Part shown: positions 1 to 9,695 of the stretch, piece by piece | Numbering within the stretch: the stretch's first letter is position 1 | How the letters are laid out: each line of letters begins with the position of its first letter | NCBI GenBank assembly: GCA_035649895.1 | Contig: DASRIS010000118.1 | Location: 1-64,000, forward strand | Source: DASSUC01 sp035649895 | GTDB lineage: Bacteria > Actinomycetota > Actinomycetes > Mycobacteriales > Micromonosporaceae | Direction of reading: 5' to 3' | DNA length: 64,000 bases | The notes under the pieces: generated by a model | The model's input: only the letters and a program-made list of their open reading frames with translations | The model's database searches: none | Told to the model about the DNA's origin: nothing | Position numbers and translations under genes: made by a program

Positions 1-680
1 CGCATGAAGCTCACCGGGCCGGACGCGGTGCCGCCGCTGGACAGCAGCTCCCTGGACGAGCGGATCCGGGACAGGTTGACGCCGGAGCCGGACCCGCCCT
101 TGAAGATCAGGCCCTCCTCCTTGTACCAGTCGAGGATCGAGTCCATCGAGTCGTCAACGGCCAGGATGAAACACGCGCTGACCTGCTGCGGCGACGGCGT
201 GCCCACGTTGAACCACACCGGCGAGTTGAAGCTGAACACCTGGTGCAGCAGCATCCAGGTCAGCTCGTGCTCGAAGACCTCGGCGTCGGCCGGGCCGGCG
301 AAGTAGCCGTGCCGCTCCCCCGCGGCGCGGTAGGCGCGCACCACCCTGTCGATGAGCTGCTTGAGGCTCCACTCCCGCTCCGGCGTGCCCACCGCACCGC
401 GGAAGTACTTCGTGGTCACGATGTTCGCCGCGTTGAGGCTCCAGAGCTCGGGAAACTCCACCCCGCGCTGCTCGAAGTTGACCGACCCGTCCCGCCAGTT
501 CGTCATCACGACGTCCCGGCGCTCCCAGGTGACCTCCTCGTACGGGTGCACGCCCTCGGTGGTCCACACGCGCTCGATGCGCAGCCCGCCGCGCTTTGTG
601 GCCTGCCCGCGTGCCTCGTCGCCACGCGGGCGGTCCACCGGTGCGGCCGCTGCGGTCTCCGCGACGCTCTCCCCCGACAT
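1..680 (-). CDS. nrdJ: vitamin B12-dependent (class II) ribonucleotide reductase, N-terminal part, cut by window edge
   Basis: Reduces ribonucleotides to deoxyribonucleotides using adenosylcobalamin. Only the first 226 residues are in the window; the rest lies beyond position 1. The frame reads SFNSPVWFNVG, then VSACF with one of the active-site cysteines, then GSGSGVNLSRIRSS and SSGGTASGPVSF, all characteristic of class II NrdJ. The ATG at 680-678 starts MSGESV and is preceded by a purine-rich GAAGGTAG. It lies 121 bases downstream of nrdR on the same strand, the usual actinobacterial nrdR-nrdJ arrangement, so NrdR control is expected. Confidence 0.93.
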   Translation of the reverse strand, partial: MSGESVAETAAAAPVDRPRGDEARGQATKRGGLRIERVWTTEGVHPYEEVTWERRDVVMTNWRDGSVNFEQRGVEFPELWSLNAANIVTTKYFRGAVGTPEREWSLKQLIDRVVRAYRAAGERHGYFAGPADAEVFEHELTWMLLHQVFSFNSPVWFNVGTPSPQQVSACFILAVDDSMDSILDWYKEEGLIFKGGSGSGVNLSRIRSSRELLSSGGTASGPVSFM

Positions 681-801
681 CTACCTTCGCCCCCTCGGAT
701 CGTGCATGCTGCGCGGCCTCGCCGCGATGGTCTCGTCGTGCTCGCAAGCTCTCCCGCGGCAGGCCCGTACCCATTCGGTGCCTGGCGCGTGACTGGCCGG
801 A

Positions 802-1362
802 TCAGCCCCCGGCGCGGGCCCTTCCGGGACTGCCTGGCGCGGCTGCGGGGCGGGCTGGCGCCGCCGAGCCGGCCTGACGACGCGCCGGGCTGGTGGGCGT
901 GGCGTCCAGCCGGGCCATCGCAGCGGCGCGCAGCGCCGCGATCTCCTGCTCGAAGTCGTCGAGCGTGTCGAACGAGCGGTAGACGCTGGCGAAGCGCAGG
1001 TACGCCACCTCGTCCAGCTCCCGCAGCGGGCCCAGGATCGCCAGGCCGACGTCCTGGCTGGGCACCTCGGCCGCGCCACGGGCCCGCACAGCCTCCTCGA
1101 CCCGCTGTGCCAGCAGCGCGATCGCGTCGTCGTCCACCGGCCGCCCCTGGCACGCCTTCCGGACGCCGGCCGCCACCTTCTGCCGGCTGAACGGCTCGGT
1201 CACGCCGCTGCGCTTGACCACGGCCAGCACGGCCTCCTCAACCGTGGTGAACCTGCGTCCGCACTCCGGGCAGGCGCGACGCCGCCGGATAAGCTGGCCG
1301 TCCTCGGCCTCACGCGAGTCCACCACGCGGGAGTCGGCGTGCCGGCAGTACGGACAGCGCAA
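802..1362 (-). CDS. nrdR: transcriptional repressor NrdR
   Basis: Zinc-ribbon/ATP-cone repressor of ribonucleotide reductase genes, 186 residues. The N-terminus MRCPYCRH...CPECGRRF gives the CxxC...CxxC zinc ribbon, followed by the ATP-cone region (VVKRSGVTEPFSRQKV). I chose the TTG at 1362-1360 because it begins exactly at the conserved MRCPYC and has a strong AAGGAGGTG site just upstream. The in-frame extension back to 1656 has no family similarity. The C-terminal ~30 residues are a low-complexity Ala/Pro/Arg tail beyond the usual NrdR length. Confidence 0.95.
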   Translation of the reverse strand: MRCPYCRHADSRVVDSREAEDGQLIRRRRACPECGRRFTTVEEAVLAVVKRSGVTEPFSRQKVAAGVRKACQGRPVDDDAIALLAQRVEEAVRARGAAEVPSQDVGLAILGPLRELDEVAYLRFASVYRSFDTLDDFEQEIAALRAAAMARLDATPTSPARRQAGSAAPARPAAAPGSPGRARAGG

Positions 1363-1495
1363 CTGGCACCTCCTTGCCGCGTCTCCGCCAACGCCGGCTG
1401 CCCCTACGCGGGGCGCACACCGTGCGAAGGCACCACTGCCGACCGCCACGGGACTGCGGCGGTGGACAACATGTAAAGCCCTGTCGGAGCCTAAA

Positions 1496-1544
1496 CCCAC
1501 AACCTGTGGACAACTTACATCCGTGTAACTACTACATCTAGCGG
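1496..1544 (-). promoter_or_regulatory. candidate pair of NrdR boxes upstream of nrdR
   Basis: Two short imperfect palindromes lie upstream of nrdR: CCACAACCTGTGG (1497-1509) and CTACATCTAG (1532-1541). Their centres are about 33 bases apart, roughly three helical turns as expected for paired NrdR boxes. Neither matches the consensus fully, so the assignment rests on position and spacing. Confidence 0.35.
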
Positions 1545-1636
1545 TCGACGGTATTCGCCTGAGGCGGCGAACGCAAGCCGGCCGGTCAACTTCGCCGCAT
1601 CGTGTCGCCGGTCCCGCCGGGGTCCGGCACGCATGC

Positions 1637-2080
1637 TCACCGGCGGGGGAGGACAAGCCGCTGACCGGGATGGACCGTGTAGTCGCGCAGCCCGTTGAGG
1701 CGCCGGATCTCCTCGATGGCCCCGAACGGGTCAGACCCTGGGACGTGCTGCTGCGCCACCGACCACAGCGTGTCGCCCGGCAGCACGACAGCCACCGGGG
1801 CCGCGCCAGCCGGGTTGGCCGCCTCGCTGGCGGTGGCGGCGAGCACGACGACGAGGCCGGCGAGGGCTAGCAGTAGGCCCAGGACCACCACGCGCCCGCG
1901 CATGGTGAGCCGGATCGGCGCGGCCGGCCGGGCATCACCGCGAGGGACAGGCGGATGGGCACCCCTGCCGGGAACGGCCGGGCGACGGGCCGGCTGAGCA
2001 GGGGTTTTCAGATTGCGTAGGGCCTGGCCGGGAGCGGGCAGGCGCGGGGCGGACGCGGAAGAGACCGATGTGTGTGCCAT
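1637..2080 (-). CDS. LysM-domain protein next to lexA (SOS-linked cell-division-inhibitor type)
   Basis: A 147-residue protein with a Pro/Ala-rich cytoplasmic N-terminus, one membrane segment (VVVLGLLLALAGLVVVLAA, about residues 62-80) and a C-terminal LysM domain (GDTLWSVAQQHV...IRRLNGL...VHPGQRLVLP) that should bind peptidoglycan. The ATG at 2080 has a GGAGGTTGC site. It diverges from lexA across tandem LexA boxes, the position held by SOS-induced LysM division inhibitors (YneA/DivS-like) in many Gram-positive bacteria. The division-inhibitor role is inferred from position and architecture. Confidence 0.88.
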   Translation of the reverse strand: MAHTSVSSASAPRLPAPGQALRNLKTPAQPARRPAVPGRGAHPPVPRGDARPAAPIRLTMRGRVVVLGLLLALAGLVVVLAATASEAANPAGAAPVAVVLPGDTLWSVAQQHVPGSDPFGAIEEIRRLNGLRDYTVHPGQRLVLPRR

Positions 2081-2094
2081 CGCAACCTCCAAGA

Positions 2095-2110
2095 TCGAAC
2101 GCTCGTTCGA
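2095..2110. promoter_or_regulatory. LexA (SOS) box 1, perfect palindrome
   Basis: TCGAACGCTCGTTCGA is a perfect 16-base match to the arms of the actinobacterial/Bacillus LexA box (TCGAAC-N4-GTTCGA). It lies 15 bases upstream of the LysM start codon and within the lexA leader, so LexA should control both divergent genes. Confidence 0.9.
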
Positions 2111-2126
2111 TCGAACGGTCGTACGA
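2111..2126. promoter_or_regulatory. LexA (SOS) box 2, directly abutting box 1
   Basis: TCGAACGGTCGTACGA follows box 1 with no gap and differs from the palindromic arms at one base (GTACGA for GTTCGA). Two abutting boxes could allow cooperative LexA binding. Confidence 0.7.
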
Positions 2127-2173
2127 TGGTGTACCAGAGCCCTATGACAAAGTCGAGGAACACGCGCGACACG

Positions 2174-2189
2174 TCGTACAGATGTTTGA
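2174..2189. promoter_or_regulatory. possible third, weaker LexA box
   Basis: TCGTACAGATGTTTGA matches the LexA box arms with two changes. It lies 48 bases beyond box 2, towards lexA. Confidence 0.45.
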
Positions 2190-2379
2190 AACTGTCCCAC
2201 CGCGACGATAGCGTCGGCGCACGCGATCGGCGGCTCGGTGCTCCTCCGCCGACCGAGGCGCACAGCACCGGCACGAGGCACCAACGCGGAGCACCATTGT
2301 GGAGCGACGACGTGGAGCAGCGAGGCGGAGCCGACGGGCAGGGACGCACCTTGCGGGCTATCGACAGGGAGTGACGGAC

Positions 2380-3189
2380 GTGTCGAACGACGACGATGCC
2401 ACCGGCCGCAGGCCGGCACGCGACGAGACGGGCAGGAAGGCTTCCGCGGGCGCGGCGACCCGCCGCCGCCGGGGCAGGCCAGCCGCTGAGCCGCAGCTGC
2501 GCGCGGTGTCCGCGGTCGCCACCGGCCCGCAGGACATGCTCGCGCCCGACCTGACCACCCGGCAGGAGCGGATCCTGCAGTGCATCCGCGGCTGGGTGGA
2601 GACGCACGGCTACCCACCCAGCGTGCGGGAGATCGGCGAGGCGGTAGGGCTGGTGTCACCGTCCAGCGTGGCCTACCAGCTGAAGGAGCTGGAGCGGAAG
2701 GGCTACCTGCGCCGCGACCCCAACCGGCCCCGGGCGGTGGACGTGCGGCCGCCGAGCGACCCGGGCGAGCCCAGCGAGCCAGGCGACGAGGAGGCGCTGC
2801 GGGCCCAGCGGCCGACGCCGGCCTACGTGCCGGTGGTGGGCCGGATCGCGGCCGGTGGGCCGATCCTTGCCGAGCAGGCCATCGAGGACGTGTTCCCGCT
2901 GCCCCGCGAGCTCGTGGGCGAGGGCACGCTCTTCCTGCTCCAGGTCAAGGGCGACTCAATGCTCGACGCCGCGATCTGCGACGGGGACTGGGTCGTGGTG
3001 CGCCAGCAGCCGACCGCGAACAACGGTGAGATCGTGGCGGCCATGCTCGAGAACGAGGCGACGGTGAAGACCTACCGCCGGCGGGACCGGCACGTGTGGC
3101 TGATGCCGCAGAACCCGGCGTTCGAGCCGATCTCCGGAGACGAGGCCACGATCCTGGGTCGCGTCGTCGCGGTGCTGCGGCGGATCTGA
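2380..3189 (+). CDS. lexA: SOS-response repressor and autopeptidase LexA
   Basis: Represses DNA-damage genes and self-cleaves when RecA filaments form. It has an N-terminal winged helix (LTTRQERILQCIRGWVE...PPSVREIGEAVGL), the cleavage-site region (GRIAAGGP), the catalytic serine in KGDSMLD and the catalytic lysine in EATVKTYRR. I place the start at GTG 2380, with GGGAG about eight bases upstream; GTG 2371 in the same frame is the alternative. The ~50-residue Arg/Ala-rich N-terminal extension is longer than in E. coli LexA but common in actinobacteria. Predicted length is 269 residues. Confidence 0.96.
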   Translation: MSNDDDATGRRPARDETGRKASAGAATRRRRGRPAAEPQLRAVSAVATGPQDMLAPDLTTRQERILQCIRGWVETHGYPPSVREIGEAVGLVSPSSVAYQLKELERKGYLRRDPNRPRAVDVRPPSDPGEPSEPGDEEALRAQRPTPAYVPVVGRIAAGGPILAEQAIEDVFPLPRELVGEGTLFLLQVKGDSMLDAAICDGDWVVVRQQPTANNGEIVAAMLENEATVKTYRRRDRHVWLMPQNPAFEPISGDEATILGRVVAVLRRI

Positions 3190-3303
3190 GTGCCTGCTGG
3201 AGGTGGGCGCAGGGCGAGGGCACGGCACGATCGCCGCCCCGCCCATAAGGAGCCGCCCAGCCCGCCGGGAGCATCGGGGTGTGCCCGTCGGAGGCGAGGC
3301 CCG

Positions 3304-3341
3304 CCGGGAGCCGGGTCTCAGCCCGGGAGCCGGGGCTCAGC
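3304..3341. repeat. two 19-base direct repeats between convergent genes
   Basis: The unit CCGGGAGCCGGGTCTCAGC (3304-3322) is repeated at 3323-3341 with one change. It spans the spacer after lexA and the last codons of the convergent secreted-protein gene. No clear intrinsic terminator is seen here. Confidence 0.8.
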
Positions 3342-4746
3342 GCCGTGGCTGGTAGCCGGAGGCCGAGCCGTAGTCGCCGTAGCCCGGCGCGTAGCCCCCG
3401 TCCGGGTAGCGTCCCGAGCCCGCGGTGCCGGGCCGGGCCGACCCGCCGTAGCCGTCGTACCAGCCAGCCTCTTCCCCATATCCGCTGTAGCCGCCGTCGG
3501 CCGGGCCGTCCAGCACCGGTGCGAGCAGCTCTGTCGGCTGGTCGTCCTCTGTCGACCGGCGGCCTCGGGAGTCCTCTCCGCGAGGCGGGGAGGAGCGTGC
3601 CTTGCGGATGCCGAGCACGCCCACGACGACGAGGACCAGGCCCAGCACGCCGACCCCGCTGATGAGCAGCGTCACCTGACGCAGGCTCAGCTCCTCGTAC
3701 CACGCCAGGGCGTTCTTCTTCGCCGGCAGCCCGGCCCCCGAGCTCCCGGCCCCCACCGCAGCCGGGTTGTACTGGCGGATCTCGGGCTTGACGGTGGCCG
3801 GCTGGTCGATGGTCTCCGACACGGTCAGGTAGTGGCTGCCGTCCGGCGTGTAGGTGATCGACTCGCCCCACGGCTCGTCAGGCAGCGGGGTGATCCGCGG
3901 CTTGCCGGTGGTGATGGCCTTGACGACGTCCCCGTCCGGAACATCCCACTCGTACGCGTCGGAGTAGGTGCGCAGCGCCACCTTCTTCCGGTCCGGCGCG
4001 TTCGCCCCCCCGGTGACCAGCACCTGTCCCACCGCCGCGAGCGGGGTGCTGGTGCCCGTGCGGACCGGCTTGAACTCGCCGACCTTGCGGGTGGGCGTGG
4101 TCCGCCCGGCCGCCAGCGGACCGGTCGGCACGTAGACCCCGCTGACCGCGCCGTCCTTGGTCACGATGATCGGCGAGTCGTCCGCCCCGAGCAGCAGGGC
4201 CTCGGCGTCGTGGGGCTTGTCCGGGTAGCTGAGCCGGAACAGTGTCGCGGAGTCGGCACCCGGCGCCAGCTTCCACAGGGCGATGGTCTCCCGGACCGGG
4301 TTGCCCTGCGTGTCACCGGTGTCCGCGACCCAGATCGTGCCGTCCGCGCCGACCGCCAGGTCCTCGGTGTCCCGGGGCCCGCCACCGGAGTAGCGCTTGG
4401 CGTCGGTCACCTGGCATGACTTGTTGAGGAAGAAGATGCGCTTGCGGTCCAGCCGGTCGCTGGAGTCGTTGATCGCGACGTAGCCGTCGGCAGTCGCGGC
4501 CAGGCCGGACAGCTCGACCAGGCGCGGGTCGGTGATGGTGCACAGCACCTTGCCGGCCGGTGCCCCCTGCCCGCTCGCCCCCGGCGTGGGCGCGGGCGCC
4601 TGCAGCACCGGGGCGGCTGCGGCTACCTGGGCGGTTGCCACCTGGGCAGTCGCGCCCACCGGCGCCGGGGACAGCCCGATCCCGAGGGCAGGCGCACCGA
4701 GCGTCAGCCCGACCCCCAGGATGATCCGCACCAGACCTCGCCGCAT
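3337..4746 (-). CDS. secreted/membrane-anchored beta-propeller-like protein of unknown function
   Basis: A 469-residue protein. Residues 1-35 form a signal peptide (RRGLVRIILGVGLTLGAPALG, Ala-rich cleavage region). The middle has repeating short blade-like blocks (LVELSGLAAT, GTIWVADTGDT, TYTPDGSHYLTVSE) resembling NHL/esterase-like propellers. A transmembrane helix (LLISGVGVLGLVLVVVGVLGI) follows near residue 375, then a short basic/acidic tail ending in Gly-Tyr-rich repeats. The ATG at 4746 opens the signal peptide. It is convergent with lexA and downstream of hflX on the same strand. Substrate and role are unknown. Confidence 0.8.
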   Translation of the reverse strand: MRRGLVRIILGVGLTLGAPALGIGLSPAPVGATAQVATAQVAAAAPVLQAPAPTPGASGQGAPAGKVLCTITDPRLVELSGLAATADGYVAINDSSDRLDRKRIFFLNKSCQVTDAKRYSGGGPRDTEDLAVGADGTIWVADTGDTQGNPVRETIALWKLAPGADSATLFRLSYPDKPHDAEALLLGADDSPIIVTKDGAVSGVYVPTGPLAAGRTTPTRKVGEFKPVRTGTSTPLAAVGQVLVTGGANAPDRKKVALRTYSDAYEWDVPDGDVVKAITTGKPRITPLPDEPWGESITYTPDGSHYLTVSETIDQPATVKPEIRQYNPAAVGAGSSGAGLPAKKNALAWYEELSLRQVTLLISGVGVLGLVLVVVGVLGIRKARSSPPRGEDSRGRRSTEDDQPTELLAPVLDGPADGGYSGYGEEAGWYDGYGGSARPGTAGSGRYPDGGYAPGYGDYGSASGYQPRR

Positions 4747-4796
4747 GTGAGTCAGTGTCGCAGAAGGGCGGCGATCACCACGGGCAGCCGGGCTGG

Positions 4797-6233
4797 TCAC
4801 CCGCGGCGTTCCGCCGGCTCCACAAGGTACGGCGCCAGCTCGGCGGCGAGCGCCTCGTCGACCCGTACGTGCAGCAGCGTGCCGGCGTCCACGTGCCGCG
4901 TGGACAGCACCTCGCCCCGGCGGTGCACCTGGTCGACGAGGTCGCCACGCCCGTACGGCACGCAGGCGCGCACCTCCACCGCGGGCCGGGGCAGCCTCGC
5001 CTCGATGGCCTGCCGCAGGTCTGTCATGCCCGCGCCGCTGCGGGCGGAGACGAACACCGCGCCTGGCCACTCCCGCTTGAGCCGCAGCAGGGTCTCCTCG
5101 GGCGCCGCGTCGGTCTTGTTCACCACCAGCAGCTCAGGCAGCTTGTCCGCACCCACGTCGGCGAGCACCTCGCGCACCGCCCGCACCTGCTCCTGCGGGT
5201 CCGGGTGCGCGCCGTCCACCACGTGCACCAGCAGGTCGGCGTCGGCGACCTCCTCCAGGGTGGAGCGGAACGCCTCGACGATCTGGTGCGGCAGGTGCCG
5301 GACGAAGCCGACCGTGTCGGAGAGCGTGTAGATCCGCCCGTCGGCGGCGTACGCCCGCCGGGTCGTTGGGTCGAGCGTGGCGAACAGCGCGTCCTCCACC
5401 AGCACGCCGGCCCCGGTGAGCCGGTTGAGCAGGGAGGACTTGCCCGCGTTGGTGTAGCCCACGATGGCCACGCTCGGCACGGCGTGGCGCCGGCGCCCCG
5501 CCCGCTTGGTACGGCGGATCATGCGCATGCCCTTGATGTCGCGCTTGAGCCTGGCGATGCGGGTGTTGATGCGCCGCCGGTCGGTCTCCAGCTTGGTCTC
5601 ACCCGGGCCGCGCAGTCCGACGCCCCCGCCGCCGCCACCCGCCCGGCCGCCGGCCTGGCGGCTCATCGCCTCGCCCCAGCCCCGCAGGCGGGGCAGCAGG
5701 TACTGCAGCTGGGCCAGCTCGACCTGGGCCTTGCCCTCCTTGCTCTTGGCGTGCTGGGCGAAGATGTCGAGGATCAGCGCGGTCCGGTCGATCACCTTGA
5801 CCTTGATCTGGCTCTCCAGCGTGCGGAGCTGGCTTGGGGAGAGCTCGCCGTCACAGATCACCGTGTCCGCGCCGGTGGACAGGACCACCGCGCGCAGCTC
5901 GCCGACCTTGCCCCGGCCGACGAAGGTGGACGGGTCCGGCCGGCCACGCCGCTGGATCAGGCCCTCCAGCACCTGGGAGCCGGCCGTCTCAGCCAGTGCC
6001 GCCAGCTCCGCCAGCGAGTTCTCCGCGTCGTCCACGGTGCCCTCGGTCCACACGCCGACCAGCACGACCCGCTCGAGGCGCAGCTGCCGGTACTCGACCT
6101 CGGTGATGTCCGCGAGCTCGGTGGACAGGCCGGCCACCCGGCGCAGCGCATGACGCTCCTCAAGCTCAAGGGCGCCGGTCGTCGCGTCGAGATCCTCATC
6201 GAACTCCGGGATGAAGTCCGGTCGGTTTCGCAA
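4797..6233 (-). CDS. hflX: ribosome-associated GTPase HflX
   Basis: A GTPase that splits stalled or hibernating ribosomes, 478 residues. It has an N-terminal HflX domain (VGRGKVGEL), the glycine-rich hinge before GETKLETDRR, then the G domain with GYTNAGKS (G1), DTVGF (G3) and NKTD (G4). The TTG at 6233-6231 is taken as the start because it follows a GAGGGGA site at proper spacing and opens a plausible N-terminus (MRNRPDFIPEF). The long in-frame upstream extension lacks family features. It is divergent from the malic enzyme gene and sits in the conserved miaA-dapF-hflX-lexA neighbourhood. Confidence 0.94.
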   Translation of the reverse strand: MRNRPDFIPEFDEDLDATTGALELEERHALRRVAGLSTELADITEVEYRQLRLERVVLVGVWTEGTVDDAENSLAELAALAETAGSQVLEGLIQRRGRPDPSTFVGRGKVGELRAVVLSTGADTVICDGELSPSQLRTLESQIKVKVIDRTALILDIFAQHAKSKEGKAQVELAQLQYLLPRLRGWGEAMSRQAGGRAGGGGGGVGLRGPGETKLETDRRRINTRIARLKRDIKGMRMIRRTKRAGRRRHAVPSVAIVGYTNAGKSSLLNRLTGAGVLVEDALFATLDPTTRRAYAADGRIYTLSDTVGFVRHLPHQIVEAFRSTLEEVADADLLVHVVDGAHPDPQEQVRAVREVLADVGADKLPELLVVNKTDAAPEETLLRLKREWPGAVFVSARSGAGMTDLRQAIEARLPRPAVEVRACVPYGRGDLVDQVHRRGEVLSTRHVDAGTLLHVRVDEALAAELAPYLVEPAERRG

Positions 6234-6471
6234 AGCAGGTCCCCTCGACGCACCCGTTACGTTGTCTCGGTCGATCGTGACACGCCGCGCGGGCGGATGC
6301 ACCCGCATTCGTCGCCGCCGCGCCCACACGACAGACAGAACCCCGCAGGCCCGTCGAGGCAGGGACCCGCTCCCCACGGCACGGACACGCTCCTCCAGCG
6401 GAGGCGGCGGGGTCGGGAGCAGAATGCGAGGCGGCGCTACCGCCGGCCATCCGTACCGCTGGGGAGGACCC

Positions 6472-7911
<1,440 letters not shown>

Positions 7912-8783
7912 CCCGGTCCGGGCCGAGCAGTGCTGTCTCGCCCCACGCCACGACCACGGCGGGCCCGGCCAGCCACGCGGTGGTGCCGTCGAAGGTGACG
8001 GTCAGCCGGCCGCCCGGCAGGTCGACCGCGACCACCCCGGCCTGCCGGCCGGCGTCGCGCAGGGCCACCGCGGCGACCGCCACCGCCCCGGAGCCGCAGG
8101 ACAGCGTCTCGCCGCTGCCCCGTTCGTGCACCCGGGCGCGCACGTGCAGGTCCGCCCCGGGCGGCTGCTGCAGGTCCACACCGGACAGCTGCGCGGCTGG
8201 GGTGACGAGCTCGACGTTCACGCCCGCCGGGAAGAGCCCGGGGTCCACGCTGGGCGGGGTGGACAGGTCCAGACCGGACAGTGCCGGGGCCGGCACCGGG
8301 CAGACCAGGTGCGGGTTGCCGCAGTCCACCGCGCTCCCCCGCAGCCGGGTGCCGGACACGGTCGCCGTGCTGTCGCCGTACAACCGGGGTAGGCCCATGT
8401 CGACGGAGACCTCGTCCGCGCCGACCACGGCGACCACCGCGCCGCCGCGCGTGCGCAGCGGGATCCTCCCGGGTTCGGCGAGCCCCGCCTCGACCAGGTA
8501 GCGCGCGTAGACCCGGATGCCGTTGCCGCAGGTCTCGGCGAGCGAGCCGTCGGCGTTGCGGTAGTCCATGAACCACTCGCCATCGACGCGGACCACCCGC
8601 AGGACCCCGTCGCCGCCGATGCCGAACCGGCGGTCGCAGAGCCGGGCCGCGTCCTGCGCGGAAAGGTCGAGCACGCCGTCGACGTCCGGCACGATGACGA
8701 AGTCGTTGCCGGTGCCGTGGCCTTTCGCAAACCGCAGGCCCTTGTCGTCACACCGCAGGCCTTTCGCTGACCGCACCGGCCCA

Positions 8784-9695
8784 TCATCGCGCAGCGGCCC
8801 GGACCACCCGCAGCGCGGCCTCGGTGAGGTCCGGGTGGGCCGCGTCCAGCCAGTAGATCCGCGGGTCCCGGCGGAACCAGGAACGCTGCCGGCGGACGAA
8901 CCGGCGGGTGGCCTGTACGGTCTGCGCGTGCGCCTCGGCCTCGGTGCACTCGCCGGCCAGGAACCGCAGCACCTGCTGGTAGCCCAGGGCCCGGCTGGCG
9001 GTCACCCCACGGCGCAGCCCGGCCGCCTCCAGCGCTCGTACCTCGTCGACCAGGCCGGCGGTCCACATCGCGTCGACCCGGCCGGCGATGCGCTGGTCCA
9101 GCAGGTCCGGGTCGAGGTCGAGGCCGACCTGCACCGCGTCGTACACCGGACGCGGGTCCGGCAGGGCGGCGGTGAACGGCCGGCCGGTCAGGGCGATCAC
9201 CTCGAGCGCCCGGACGATGCGCCGCCCGTTCGACGGCAGGATCCTGGCCGCGGCGGCCGGGTCGCGGGCGCGCAGCCGGGCGTGCAGCTCCCCGGGGCCC
9301 TGTGCCGCCAGCTCGGCCTCGAGCGCCGCACGCAGCTGCGGGTCGGTCCCGGGGAAGTCGAGCTCGTCGAGCACCGCCCGCACGTAAAGACCGGAGCCGC
9401 CGACCAGCAGGGGCGTGCCGCCACGGCCGGCGACGTCATCAAGGGCGGTCCGCGCCAGCCGCTGGTAGACCGCGACACTCGCCGGCTGTGTGACCTCCCA
9501 CACGTCCAGCAGGTGATGCGGTACGCCCTGCCGCTGCTGCGCGGTGAGCTTGGCCGTGCCGATGTCCATGCCGCGGTAGAGCTGCATCGAGTCAGCGTTG
9601 ACCACCTCGCCGGCCAGGGCATGGGCGAGCGCGAGGCCCAGCGCCGACTTGCCCGCGGCGGTCGGCCCCACCACCGCGACCACGCGCGCCGTCAC
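8784..9695 (-). CDS. miaA: tRNA dimethylallyltransferase
   Basis: Adds the isopentenyl group to A37 of tRNAs reading UNN codons; MiaB, encoded at 38890-37394, acts next. The protein is 303 residues with P-loop GPTAAGKS, the DSMQLYRG motif, and the RRxxRxLE and GYQQ regions. The GTG at 9695 overlaps the TGA of the upstream gene (GTGA), indicating translational coupling. dapF follows seven bases after its stop. Confidence 0.95.
   Translation of the reverse strand: MTARVVAVVGPTAAGKSALGLALAHALAGEVVNADSMQLYRGMDIGTAKLTAQQRQGVPHHLLDVWEVTQPASVAVYQRLARTALDDVAGRGGTPLLVGGSGLYVRAVLDELDFPGTDPQLRAALEAELAAQGPGELHARLRARDPAAAARILPSNGRRIVRALEVIALTGRPFTAALPDPRPVYDAVQVGLDLDPDLLDQRIAGRVDAMWTAGLVDEVRALEAAGLRRGVTASRALGYQQVLRFLAGECTEAEAHAQTVQATRRFVRRQRSWFRRDPRIYWLDAAHPDLTEAALRVVRAAAR

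Noticed and set aside
2008..2607. 199-codon minus-strand frame across the lexA promoter
   Set aside because: It overlaps the LexA boxes and both divergent genes, with no motif.
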